DNA from: Anarhynchus alexandrinus
Lineage: Eukaryota > Chordata > Aves > Charadriiformes > Charadriidae
NCBI GenBank assembly: GCA_008711295.1
Contig: VUYV01000061.1
Coordinates: 2,021,731-2,085,730, forward strand
Direction: 5' to 3'
DNA length: 64,000 bases
Position 1 is the stretch's first letter, and each line of letters starts with the position of its first letter. Of this stretch, positions 1-11,402 are shown piece after piece. The notes under the pieces were generated by a model. The model did no database searches. It was given only the letters and a program-made list of their open reading frames with translations, and was not told where the DNA came from. The position numbers and the translations under genes are program-made.

Positions 1-329
1 CCCCCTTCCTCCCAGCCCCCCGCCCCGGCCACCTCCTGTCCCAGGCAGCCCGAACCGGGCACCGCACCCGGGTGGGGTCCCAGCAGTGCTGCGGGAGGGA
101 CAGATCCACCCCCTCACCCCACTGCCCACGCACACAGCTGGCCTGCAGTCAGCCTTTGCCATGAGGACACACTGCTGCTGCACCGCCACCTTCTTGTCCT
201 CCAGGACCGTTTTTGCAGAGCTGCCTCCTAGGCAGAGGCCCCAGGCCGTCCTGCAGCACAGGGTTACTCTACCCCAGGAGCACGACTTTGCATTTACCTT
301 TGAACTCCGTAATGTTCTGGCCATCCTGT

Positions 330-1510
330 GTTTCCAGCTTGTCAAGGCACCTCTGTCAAGGCTCTGCCCTTCAGCTTGTTGACCGCTCCTTCCATTGTAG
401 TGTCACCTGCGGGTTTGCTGAGTGTGTGCAGTGTCCCATCCTCCAGTTCATGAATAGAGGCATTAAATGGTGTTGGCCCTTCTCTCAGTAGCTGACCACC
501 GACCGGCCTTGGACCTCGGTGGTCCAGCCAGTTTTTCATTTGCCCAATTTGATTATCAGCCTGCACGTCACCTGTGTGGCTAGAAGGGTACCACGGGAGA
601 CCACACTAAAAGCTTTCTTGAGGTAAACAATGTCTGCTGCTCACCCCTTTTCTGCATAGCTACTCATCTGTTCGCAGAAGCCAGCCAGGTTGGTCAGGCA
701 TTATTTGCCATTGGTGACTCTGTCTTGGCTGCTCCCAGTCCCCTTTTTGTTTGTTGTGCAGCAGGAAGTGTTTCTTGGAGCATTTGCTCCATAACTTTCC
801 CAGACATGGAGGTGAAGCTGACTGACCTGCAGTTTTCAGGACCTTTTTTCTTCGCAATCTTGCAGGCTGGTGTGACTTTTGCCTTTTTCCAGCCATCAGG
901 AGTCCACCTTTACCACTGTGACATTTGAGCACTCGCAGGGATATCAGCCATCCCCCTCACATGTATCCTGTCTGGTGCCATGGGCTTGTACGTGTCCCGT
1001 TGGCTTCAGCAATCCTTCCCTTGATCTTCTGTGTAATGCTGCATTCCCACAGACTCTGCCTCTGGGCACAGGGACTTGGGAGGCCCAAGGAACCAGGCAA
1101 AAAAGCAGTGAACACCTCAGCCCTTTCTGTGTCTTGTGTCACTAGGTCCCTTGCCTCAGTTATCACCAGGCCTTCCCACAGAAGTCAGGGTGATTGATGT
1201 CCCCTATGGGGACTGGGGCCTGCAATCGTGAGTCTTCCTCTAGCTGTCTAAAGATGTACCCATCACCTCCCAAGTGGTTATTACCTGCTCTGAGGCAAGA
1301 CTCTGTGTTTAGGCTTCTTTGCACACATCACAACCCCTCCTACTTGCCTCCTTGCCCTTCTTTCCCAAAGAGCCTGTGCCATCCATTGCAGATCTCCACT
1401 CATGTAAGCTTCCCACAGTGCCTCTGTGGTGCCAGCGGACTCGTACCTTTATAGCTGTGTGTGGACTCCTTATTCTTCCTGCTTGTTCCCCTGTCGTGTA
1501 CTGTTTGTGT
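330..1510 (-). mobile_element. Old CR1 LINE fragment (reverse strand) in HTRA2 intron 1
   Basis: Read on the minus strand, this stretch follows the avian CR1 order: an endonuclease-domain segment (right side, near 1195-1260, where the plus strand reads ATTGATGTCCCCTATGG) through the early reverse-transcriptase region (660-1000) toward the mid-RT region (330-600). It is heavily mutated, with no long open frame, so it is an old copy. Bases 1-330 and 1510-1711 show no recognisable feature; HTRA2 exon 1 was looked for here and not found. Confidence 0.65.
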
Positions 1511-1711
1511 GGACTCTCAAGATGGGGACCTTTCATGGGGAAGTGAAGGAGTCTTCCCCCACTGTACTGTTGCCCAGATATCCTTACTATCCCTTGCTTC
1601 TTTCCAGGCCTACCAGTCTGGGCCACCCAGTTTGCCTGGGCGCTGCCTGCCCACCCCCCTAGTCCCCTCAGGGTTCCTACCACCCCTTCCTGACCTGTGC
1701 CCACCTTGCAG

Positions 1712-3038
1712 GCATCCCTTTTCGGGCCGTGATGTGCCCATCTCTAATGGCTCGGGTTTCCTGGTGTCTCCGGATGGGCTCATTGTGACCAACGCGCACG
1801 TGGTGGCAAACCGGCGGCGTGTGCGGGTGAAGCTGGCCAGCGGCGAGCAGTATGACGCTGTGGTGCAGGATGTGGACCAGGTTGCAGACATCGCTACCAT
1901 CAAGATCAAGCCTAAGGTGTGCATTGTGGTTGTGGAGACGCTCCCTTCATTCCCTCCCATCCGCTCACCATCCTCTTCTCTTCCAGCACCCGCTGCCCAC
2001 CTTACCCCTTGGGCGCTCCTCCGAAGTGCGGCAGGGAGAGTTTGTGGTGGCCATGGGCAGCCCGTTCGCCCTGCAGAACACCATCACCTCCGGCATCGTC
2101 AGCTCTGCCCAGCGGGGCAGCCGGGAGCTGGGCTTGGCCACCTCTGACATGGAGTACATCCAGACTGATGCTGCTATCGATGTAAGGGGACCTTGCGGTG
2201 CACGGCGGGTTGGCACCTCATCCTGGCTGCCCTCTTTGGGGAGGGGGGAGCTGGGGAAGGGCTGAAGGTGCCGTGAGGTCAGAGGAGGCTAAGCACAGAG
2301 CACTGGGAGACAAAAGATTCTGACCCCTCACCTGGGCGCTGGCTGCGTTTCTCGGCCTGACCCTGTTCTCTGGACTCTGCCTCCCTGCCGCGGGTCCTGC
2401 TGTGCGAGGATGTCTCTTTCATGGCCTGTTTACTGCTCTCTTCTCTGCTGCAGTTTGGGAACTCCGGGGGCCCCCTCGTCAACTTGGTAAGTTCTCCCAC
2501 TTGTACCTGCACTGGCCGGGGCAGAGATGTGTCGCGTGCCCTTCGGTCTGTGCCCCCTGGGGCTCGGTGGCCCTCGGTGGGCGCACTTGTGGGTGCTACA
2601 GCTGCTGGGAGGGAGGGACTGTGCATGCTCCAGGCTCTTTGTGAGGAGGAGCAGGGGATCAGCCCAGTGTGGGAGCCCTGTGCAGTGTCTGTTTTGGGGA
2701 GCCTGAGCCAATGGGACTGTGGTGTGCCTGGTGAGGCCAGCATGGCTGATGCTGGCAGGGCAGAGGAGGGGCTGTGTGGGCTGCAGCCTGTGGGACCGGT
2801 TCCTGGCCAACCTCAGCAGGGTTGGGCAGAAGAAGCAGGCTGGGAAGGGATAGGTGCACAGGTGGGACTCCAGGCTTGCACGGTAGTTCTCCTCCTCTCT
2901 ACAACGATGCAGTGCCCTTTCCTCTGCAGGATGGCGAAGTGATTGGGGTGAACACTATGAAGGTGACATCAGGCATCTCTTTTGCCATCCCCTCAGACCG
3001 GCTGCGGAAGTTCCTGCAAAAGGAGGAGCAGCGCAAAA
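1712..3038 (+). CDS. HTRA2: HTRA2 trypsin-like protease domain exons
   Basis: These four exons carry the protease core. The catalytic triad is complete: His in TNAHVV (near 1797), Asp in VADIAT (near 1889) and Ser in GNSGGP (near 2466). The Ser sits in a 33-nt mini-exon (2454-2486) that encodes only [12 protein letters not shown] recall the same small exon in mammals. The oxyanion-loop neighbourhood is [18 protein letters not shown], followed by [20 protein letters not shown], both HTRA2 signatures. Nothing suggests inactivation. Confidence 0.95.
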
Positions 3039-6000
3039 GTGAGTTGCGTGCCTCCCTGCTGGGGTGTTGGGGGAAGGAGAATGAAAGAGGGAAGCTCTGG
3101 CACAGCTGGGCTCTGGGCCCTTCTTCTGAGAGAAGGGCAAGCAGAGCGGGAGGAAGAGTTTTTGGGGGTAAGAAGAATCTCCCATCTGGCATGAAACTCC
3201 CCTCTCCCATGGGAAAGCTGTGCTGTTACTTCCCTGCCCACAGGGCCCTAACAAACTGCAAGGAGGATGCTGGCCTGCATCCGCTGCAGATAAAGACTTT
3301 TAAAGTGTCCCAAGTAGCTTGCATTTAAGTCCCCATGGGTAGGGGAGGATTTTTTTTTTTGTCCATTGCTACTTTCCATTAGATCTCAACATATGTGTAA
3401 ATCAGTGGACCATTTGTTGGTGTTTAAAAAGGGAAAGGATGACCTGGAAACCGGAGGCTACTTAGCCTTGTGTATACTAATGGAAACGCAGGCGCAGGAT
3501 TCAGCTATATTGTAAAGGACAGGTCGTTAATTTAGTCCTGTAGAACACTGCCTGGTTTTGTTCCTTTGTGTTTGCGATAATTTATTTAATGCACTCTTGC
3601 TATCTGGTTCTCATGTTGACACCGTGGGGTGATATTCTCAGTCAAAAAAATGACAACTCAAACCAGGAAAGCGAAGTATGCAATACCTATAAAGTTCTAA
3701 CTGCTCAATGGAACTTAAATAAGCCGTTGGTAGGGAATCAGAATGACTCCCTCCCCACGATGTCTGCCTTGAGGTGTGTGGACTTTGTGACTTGGGGTGG
3801 CTCAGATCAGCCCTATTTTGAATGCATGTCTGTTTTCAGCCTTGTCATTTGATGTCCTTTCCTTTGACAGGCTCTTGGTTTGGCAATACAGAGACAAAGC
3901 GCCGTTACATAGGAGTAATGATGCTGACTCTTACGCCAAGGTACGTGTTCTAAGGTTGGGGTCCAACAGGCCAGTCTTGTTGGGGCATGGTGACTGTGTG
4001 ACGGGATCTTCCAAACTAACTGCGAGTGCCTGTTTTTGGGAGGATTGTCTTCACAGCTTAAGCATTCGCTCTCAAGTCATTTTGTGCTCATGTTGTGTAT
4101 AGACTCTAGGCTGTGTCAGAGGTAAATTAGAAGCTTGCAAGTTTCTAGACTTGTGGCAGAATCTGCAAGCAGATAAAAAGTCCCTGAAACTACACCCCCA
4201 GAGTGCCAGATCAGTCTACAGTCATTGAGGGGAATTCAGTAAGGAGCCCTTGCAGCACAGCATGAATGAAGAGCTCCCAGGAACATTGTATAATTAATAG
4301 ATACACAATGTATCAACTGAAAGTTGTGATGAAACAGTTGGGCAAGTTGTATTTTCTGGGAGGAGGGATCTACCAGGTGAATTGCTGTGGTGCAGAAACC
4401 GTTCTAGAATATGGGACGTTCAGAAAAAGAAATTGAAAGTTTCCCTGCAGTAGAGTCAACTGAGGGAGGAGGTGAACAGGTAGAAGAGCAGGCTTTGTTG
4501 GTGCAGACACAGCGTGGCTGCCACCTGCATGGTGGTGAGAGGCTCATGGCTGTGGCTTGGGAAGGGCATTGTGTTATCTCTGCATCTCAAGGAATGCTCA
4601 GGTCAGCAACGAGGACTGCGGTCAGACAACCAGCTTGGGTGTGGTATAAGGATCACCTGCTACCCTTGCTTCAGCTGGTCCCCAAGACACGCCTGTGGCC
4701 TTGGCGGCCAACCAAGCACCCTGAGACAGGTGCCCTGCAGGCAGTGGCAGCTGTGCCGTGCTGAGGGCTGGACAGCCCTGGTCGGGTCTGCAGGGAGCTC
4801 CGCTCAGGGCAGCGAGCCCTGGGAGGGAATTGCTGCAGGAGCTATACCTGAGTGCCTACCAGTAGCCTCCTAGATGCAGCAAGTGCATGTGTTAGGATTG
4901 TGCTAGACCTGCACTCTCACCTCTGAGAGCGGTTCTCCTCTGGTTCCTTGGCTCTTAAAAGTCTCTTGAAAGATGGTTGTAACTGACTCTTTGGGCTCAG
5001 CATGCTAAGTGGGGTTGGTTGTAATGTGCTTGGCAGAAAAACCTTTCAGGGCTGTGCTCTGCCCTTGCTAAAGCTCTCGTGGCTCTTGTATGTTGGTTTG
5101 GTTTGCAGGCTGTCTGCACCTCTGGACACCATGAGCAGTCGCTGGGATTCCTGCCTGGGACACAAACAGAGGAACAGATGCTCTGTTCCTCCTGAGATTT
5201 GGGGCAGTGGGGTTGGTGGGGGAACACTGTCAGCATTGCTGGTGTGCCCAGTAGGTGCCCAGATGCCCAGTAGATGGTGCTGGTACTCGGCAAAACCCGT
5301 GGGAGGTGGGAGTCCAACCTCCTCCTGCTTCACTGGAGAGGCGTGCAGGACAAAGTCTGTCAGGGAAGAAGCGTGAAATGCTTAAGACCTGGCTCCTAGG
5401 AAGTGGGTCCAGCTTCAGCACAGCCAGCGAGCAGTCTGGCAGCAGGTCCTTGGAAACCATCTGACTGCAAGTCTTGTTTGTGCCCAGTTGCTGGGAAGAT
5501 CTCTCAACAAGGGATTGCTCGCCTTGGAACTGGGTGATCACGCTGTCTGAACATGCTCATTTGAAAGGCCAGAAACTTACCCTAGCACAGGAAAAAGGAG
5601 AAGCTCCATGTTGGGTACCAGCTCCTTGGCATCCTGGTCCTGCTGCACAGATTGACCGGCAGGCAGGAGCTTCCCGAGACACCAGACTTTTGCTCTGCTG
5701 CCTGAAGGGAATGGAGGTGTGCCACTGGCTTTAAGCTCAGCTGTGGTGGAGCTTGAAGGTATGCTTGCCTTGGCCACAGAAAGCCAGGGGAAGAGACAGG
5801 GCCCTGGCTAGCACAGCCTTCTGCAGTCATCTTACAGCATGGAGTAAGCAGGGACTGAGCAAAGGACTTTGAAAACAGCAAAGGAAAGACGTGATTATTT
5901 GGAACAGGTTCAACGTGAAACTGCTGCTGGGGTGTGTTGCTGGTCAGGGCTGTTACTAGAGGGACTCCAAAACAAGGGTTGGTTCTTCATGCGTTGTGTG

Positions 6001-8616
6001 ATAAAACTTGCTGATGTTGTAGGGTTCAAAAGAGCAACTAGAAAACTTTACAAAAGAAAAATCTTACTGGCTTTTAAATGCAAAGATGCAGCATTACAGC
6101 TCAGGAGCTTCTTGATCTGGGCAGCTGGAGGCCATAGGCATCTGGGGAATGATCTCATCTGCAGCTGGCATGGTAGGTGATAGGGTGGTGGGGAAGATGG
6201 ACCCCTCATCTCACTGACCTGTGGACTGGGTCCAGCTGAGATGGAGTCATTTTCTTCATAGCAGCCCATGTGGGGCTGTGTGTTAGATCTGTGACCAACA
6301 CTGTTGGTAACTCACAGATGTTTTAGCTGTTGCTGAACGGTGCTTGCATGGCATCATGGCCTGCCCTGCTTCTCACTCGCCACTCTAGGGAGGAGGCTGG
6401 GAGGGGACACAGCCGGGACAGCTGACCTGGACCAGCCATGCCGTATGACGTTGTGCTCAGCAATAAAACTGGGGGGGAGTTTTTCCAAGGGAGCCATTGC
6501 TCGGGGATTGGCTGGGCATCAGTCTGCTGGTAGGAGGTGGTCAGTGAGTGCCTTTGCATCACTTGCTTTCCCCCCCCCCCCTCTTTTTTTTTCTTTTCTT
6601 TCTTTCTTCGTCTGTTAAACTATCTTTATCTAGACCCACAAGTTTTCTTGCTTTTGCCCTTCCAATTCTCTCCCCCATCCTGCTGGAGGAGTGACCAAAC
6701 TGGGTGGGGACTTATAACCTGCCAGCTGGGGTCAACAGCCCACTACAACCGGGTACTCTACCCAGCACTCTTAGTGCTGGGTAGCCTAAAATCACAAAAT
6801 CACGCATTTACTATGTTTGTAGAGAGACCTGCTTAAGGGCATGTATTGTTCAGTGTTAGTGACTGAGGTGAAGAAGCAGACTTGACTTTGTAAACGTGCA
6901 AACCACATCAAATCGATAGTTCTGTCAGTGGTGCCCAGTGACAGCACAAAAGACAGCAGGCAAAAACTGAAACACGTGAGATTCTATCTGACCACTTTTT
7001 TACTGTGAGGAGGGTGGTCAAAGCCTGGCACAGGTTGCCTGGAGAAGTTGGAGAGTCTCCAACCTTGGAGATACTCAAAACCTGACTGGACAGAGTCCTG
7101 CACAACCTGCTCTGGCTGAGCCTGCTTGAGCAGGGGGGTTGGACTAGGTGATCTCAAGAGGTCCCTTCCAACCTCAACCGTGCTGTGATCCTGTGAAATC
7201 GAGAAGGGATGGCAGTTTGCAAAGGTGTGTGAAAAAGCACAGTAGAGTTCAGCAAGGACCAGTGTGAAGTGGGGAGCCATAACTGGCTCAACAGGTACCT
7301 GATGAGGAGCAAGGAGCTGGACATAGTGGCTGTGGGAATTTCTGGGGCTGCAGTGGGTCAGAGCTGAGGCCCAGTGTTTGAGGGAAGAATGCTGTTTACA
7401 TGATGCATGGTCCCTCCATTCTGGTGAGATCCAGCTGGAGTGCTGTGTCCAGTTCTGGACACTTTCAGGAGGGGTGAGGAGCAGTGGGAGAGAGTCCAAA
7501 GAGGAGCAGTGAGAGGTGCAGAATCTAAGCTAGGTTTAGAAAACTTAATCTGTGGGAAGATTGGAGGAACTGGGATTGTTTAATCAATAGACTCCAGAGG
7601 AGGGGTGCGGGTATACCTCTGCTTGACACGTTTGGCAAAAAGAGGGGTCACAGCTTTTGTTCTGTGTCCAATCTGCCAAAGGCAGAGAAGTGAAACTGCA
7701 GCAGGGGAGGGGTAGACCTGATAACCACGAAGGGCAGTCTAACATGGGGCGGCTCAGACAGGGGACTGCATCACAGCAGCTGTGATCCAGCTGGCAGCTG
7801 CTCTGGCAGTTTCCAGCTTTCGCTGGCACAGTCGGGGCTTTTGTCCTCTAGTTTTTGACAGGAAGATGGTGGTGTTTGGGTGCCCCTGGGGTTTGCAGAT
7901 GGTCACTTGTGCTTAGCAGTGTGCTGGGATGCAGGAGGAGAGGTTCTGCGCCGTGGTCTCCAGGCCTGTGCAGGCATGGCAGGTTGGGAGCCCTGCTCTG
8001 CCTCCCAGGTCCTTACTATGATGCTGATTTTCACTCTGCAGCATCCTGGCGGAGCTGAAGCTGCGCGACCCCAGCTTCCCCGATGTCTCCTATGGAGTGC
8101 TAATCCACAAGGTGATCATTGGCTCCCCGGCCCATCAGTAAGTGCTGCCCTGTGCCTTGGCGGGGTGGCATGGGAGAGCAAACTATGCAGCACGGGATGT
8201 ATTTAGCTCTGAGTGTTTTGCTCCAGAGCAGCAAGGCTTGGGCCCTGCAGCTGTCAGTCTGCAGCAGAAACCGACTGATGATCCTTGCCCAGGCTTGGTG
8301 TCCTGTTGGCCAAAATGCCTGTATGGCTGGAGGAACGCCTGGTGCGGCAGCCCAAGCCTCCCGTAGTGCCTGGCTCTCCTTCCTTCTGGGAAGACGAAGC
8401 CGAGCATCTGCTTCGCCCGCTGTACGTTCCTGTTATCGTTCTCCCCACAGGGCAGGGATGAAGGCAGGTGACGTCGTGCTGGAGATCAACGGGCAGGCGT
8501 CGCGCCGCGCAGAGGATGTGTACGAGGCAGTACGGACGCAGCAGAGCCTGGCCTTGCTGGTGCGGCGTGGCTACGACACCTTGCTGGTGAGCGTCGTCCC
8601 TGAGGTCACGGAGTAG
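1712..8616 (+). CDS. HTRA2: HTRA2/Omi serine protease, exons 2-8 (5' end missing)
   Basis: Serine protease of the HtrA family; in vertebrates HTRA2 acts in the mitochondrial intermembrane space in protein quality control and, when released, in apoptosis. Exons read from splice sites and frame: 1712-1916, 1987-2181, 2454-2486, 2930-3038, 3871-3940, 8042-8137, 8451-8616 (stop TAG). Together they encode about 291 residues, matching the human protein from the start of the protease core to the C-terminus. The first exon (mitochondrial presequence, IAP-binding motif, start of the protease fold) is not visible and should lie left of base 1. All internal junctions are GT-AG and phases agree. The seventh and last exon ends PEVTE-stop as in mammals. 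LOXL3 lies tail-to-tail downstream, as in human, which supports orthology. Confidence 0.96.
3871..8616 (+). CDS. HTRA2: HTRA2 PDZ-domain exons
   Basis: Three exons (3871-3940, 8042-8137, 8451-8616) encode the linker and PDZ domain, which in this family gates access to the protease and binds hydrophobic C-termini. Landmarks are [13 protein letters not shown] at the domain start, the carboxylate-binding-loop region [21 protein letters not shown] and EDVYEAVRT near the end. The 4.1-kb intron between the first two of these exons (3941-8041) is unusually long for this gene and carries CR1 fragments. Confidence 0.93.
3941..7004. other. HTRA2 intron 6, no gene seen
   Basis: About 3 kb of intronic sequence with only short open frames lacking family resemblance. 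It includes AT-richer stretches and a pyrimidine run at 6569-6612 (C then T/C tract). The preceding intron (3039-3870) is also AT-rich and featureless. Confidence 0.6.
7005..7195 (+). mobile_element. CR1 LINE 3'-end fragment
   Basis: This matches the CR1 3' terminal region: a tract reading TGGCACAGGTTGCC, then GGTTGGACTAGGTGATCTC and CCCTTCCAACCTCAACC, ending in a degraded version of the ATTCTATGAT tail. It lies in HTRA2 intron 6, sense to the gene. Confidence 0.85.
7425..7620 (+). mobile_element. Second CR1 fragment in HTRA2 intron 6
   Basis: This resembles the part of CR1 just upstream of the 3' end (a run about first-half RT C-terminal codons: AGATCCAGCTGGAGTGCTG, then TTGGAGGAACTGGG and TGTTTAATC). 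Because this upstream-type segment lies downstream of the 3'-end fragment, the two are separate insertions or a rearranged copy. Confidence 0.6.
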
Positions 8617-8808
8617 CGGTGCTGTGGCGCAGGCTGCTGCGGGCGCTGGCTGGCGGTGCTGGCCAAGAGCCGAGGACACAGGACTGAGCCGTGACTGTGC
8701 CGGTCAGGGAGAGACTGAGAGCTTGTGAGGGACTGGAAGGGGCCAGGCAGAGGGGCCCAGCCCAGTGCTTGGGTGGACTTGCAGTGCAACTGCTCCCTTC
8801 TGTACTCA

Positions 8809-8814
8809 AATAAA
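8809..8814 (+). terminator. HTRA2: HTRA2 polyadenylation signal AATAAA
   Basis: AATAAA lies 193 bases after the HTRA2 stop codon, giving a short 3' UTR of about 220 bases, and is followed by a GT-rich stretch (CAGTGCTGTGTGG). Confidence 0.85.
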
Positions 8815-10788
8815 GCACTTTTCTAGGGACCCTCCAGTGCTGTGTGGCCTTCTTCCCACGGCAGTGGCAGTTGCTTAGGGGACATTGGGCTGTGTGGGAC
8901 CCTGTCCCTCCTGTCAGTCCTCTGGGGACTTCCAGCTGGGGAGGAGCACAGCGGCTGTGCCTCCAGGGATCTCCTCGGTGTTAGAGTAGAGGTGTCCTGC
9001 CATCCATTTGGCACATGCAAAGGCTGTGATCCAACTCTTCCATCTGTAACACGTGGGCACCTGTCAAGCCATGGCTTGTGAGGCCACCTCCTCTGCGAGT
9101 GAGAGTGGCCCTGGAGCTGCTCTGGGGCAGGCTTTGCCAGGGCGGCTCTCCCTGGTGTGTGGGCTGAGCTGGGCCTCGGCAGCACTCCTTGCTGTGGCTG
9201 TGCCCAGGAGGCTGGAGGGACGTGGCAGACGTCTGCCTCGTCAGATTGCATCCACTGGGAGCACTGCATCCACATCTTGCACCCATGGAGCAGCTTTCTG
9301 GGCCGTGGTGAAAGGGGTGTCGATGTGGGACTCTGAGATGGCCGGGGCAGCGTCTTGCTGGCCCTGATGTTCAGGAAGGCCGAAGGTGGGAGCCTGTGCC
9401 GGGGCTATGCGTGCCTCCTTGGTGCTGCCTGTCTGTCCCTCCCCCAGCCCGGCGTCTGTCCGTGCCAGAGCGCTGCTCTCCCACGCACGCAGCCCGGCCC
9501 CTGGGGACAGTTGGGGCCCTCCCTGTGCTCTGCAGCTGGTGGCCGAGAGCCCGGCCGGCCCTTCTGGGAAGGAGCAGCTCTGGCTGTTCTTCGCCTTCCT
9601 GGAAGAGCCCCTGCTCTGCTCCGGCCCCTGCCAGAGGCTTTGGGAGGCAGGCAGCTCTGCGGCAGGGGCTGCCTTGAGGGGCCGTGTCCAGCCCGACTCT
9701 GGTGGGAGGAATGTGCGTGTCGAGCCAGGCCCCCGCTCCTGACGGGGCTCCCAAGCCCTCGCCTCTGCCTGTTATTTTTAGGAGATGAAAGAAGCACAGT
9801 TCCTTGGGGGTGCTGTGGCAAAGGGCGGCTCCGAGCCGCTGCTTCCCCCCCCTGCGCTCTTCCCGCCCCAGAGAACAGGCCTCCTTTCAGGCGGCCCTGG
9901 CCTCGCCAGAGGAATTTGCTCCCCCGGCAAGCCCCAGCCGGCTGCTCGCAGGGGAAATAGCTGAGACGCCGGCGGCGTTTCTCGCATAGCTGCTCCGGCA
10001 GCGCTGACCGCAGCGCTTTCCACTGCCTGGAGCCAGGGCTTGCCCCAGCCCAGCCGCCGGCTGCCCCTCTCTTCCTCACCGGGCACAGAGCGGAGCGGTC
10101 CGTGTCCCCCAGCCGCAAATGGGACCAGAGTGTCGGGCTGAGGTGGGGTGTTCCTGCTTTTGCCTTTGTGTCATGTCCTCATTCTCCGTCCCAAGTGCCT
10201 CTGCCCCTGGCTCTGCTGGGCTCTGCTCCCTCCACGCCAGCCAAGGCAGCCCATCTCCGCTGCGGGACGGCAATCCCTGTGGGTCACAGCCCTGTGGTGG
10301 GATTTCTGCGTGATACCATTTGCATTACATCTGGTGTGGGGGAACCAGCACTTCACCGCATCCCTGCTGCGCCAGGGTGGGCCCGTCTGTTCCCTCTGGT
10401 GTAGTGCCACGGGGGTGCTTCATGACAGAGCAGCTATACTTGGGCTCCTGCTGGCACCTTCCTCTCACCAGCACGGCCTTCTCCCAGAAGGATCAGTACT
10501 GTCCTAGCCCAGCAGTGGCTGAGGGTGGTGCAGGCAGGTGAGGGGGAACTGGTGTGTGGGGCTGGTCCTCGCCCAGCTGGGGCTGTGCAGGCAGGGGGGA
10601 GCGTCCTTGCTCCGCGTGGGTATTGGAGGTGGGTGTAGGGGATGGTGGGGGGCAGCTCCCCGCGGTCTGTGCCGGAGCGTGCCAGCCAGCCCTGCAGCAT
10701 GAGCCATGCTGTGCCTCCCAGTCCGGCCAGGCTCCTCATCCCACCCCAGAGAAGAGCCAGCAGCCATTGGGGAAATAGAACTGACAAC
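8815..10788. other. HTRA2-LOXL3 tail-to-tail spacer
   Basis: Intergenic sequence between two convergent genes. Open frames here (for example 9405-10118 minus) are GC-driven and match no family I recognise. CpG density rises by eye around 9770-10100. No RNA gene was recognised. Confidence 0.5.
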
Positions 10789-10794
10789 TTTATA
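10789..10794 (-). terminator. LOXL3: Possible LOXL3 polyadenylation signal (TATAAA variant)
   Basis: On the minus strand, TATAAA lies in an AT-rich patch (AATTTTATTTTCTC just before it) about 610 bases after the LOXL3 stop. It is the only AT-rich candidate in an otherwise GC-rich 3' region. The canonical AATAAA is not present nearby on this strand. Confidence 0.45.
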
Positions 10795-11402
10795 GAGAAA
10801 ATAAAATTACAACTAAGAGATGGGTGTGGGATCTGCTGCCGGGCAGCTGGAGGCAGTGCTGCCAGGGCATGGGCAGCCACACCATCCCTGGGGGACAAGG
10901 GGCTCCCCAGGGCTCTGCCAGTGCTGTGCAGGGGTGCGAGTTCCTGCGTGGGTGGTGGGTCCTGGGCTCTGCTGGGGTCAGCTGAGGGCAGAGCCCTGGG
11001 GTGGGCTGTGGGGGTGAGAGGAACCAGGGCAAGATGGGGGAGCAGGAGGTGGGGTGCAGCTGGGACGGCAGGGACTGGGAGCAGAGGGGAGCACGGTGTG
11101 GGGTACAGGACCTCCTGGACCATACCCATGTGCCGTAGCCCAGGGGACGTGGGCGCAGAGTCTTCTGGCCAGTGGTTGGGGTGGTGGCCCCAGGCTGGGA
11201 GGTGCAGGTGTGCAGTGCCTCCAGCACCAGCTCCCCGAGGCGGGGAAAGGCAGCTGGTGACGGTGAGAGTCCTGGGCAGTCCCCGGCAGGGCACAGTGGC
11301 GGCGGTGCCGGGCATGAGGCCTCCCTGCCGGCCCCCCAGCAGCTTCTTCCCACCTGTGCGGGGCGAGGGAGGGAGATGCCTGTCTCCCCAGGGGCCGGAG
11401 CC

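Noticed and set aside
1..330. HTRA2 exon 1 or the divergent AUP1 promoter at the left edge
   Set aside because: No protease-core start (VVYIEI-type motif) or donor in the right phase could be read here. Exon 1 is taken to lie outside the window.
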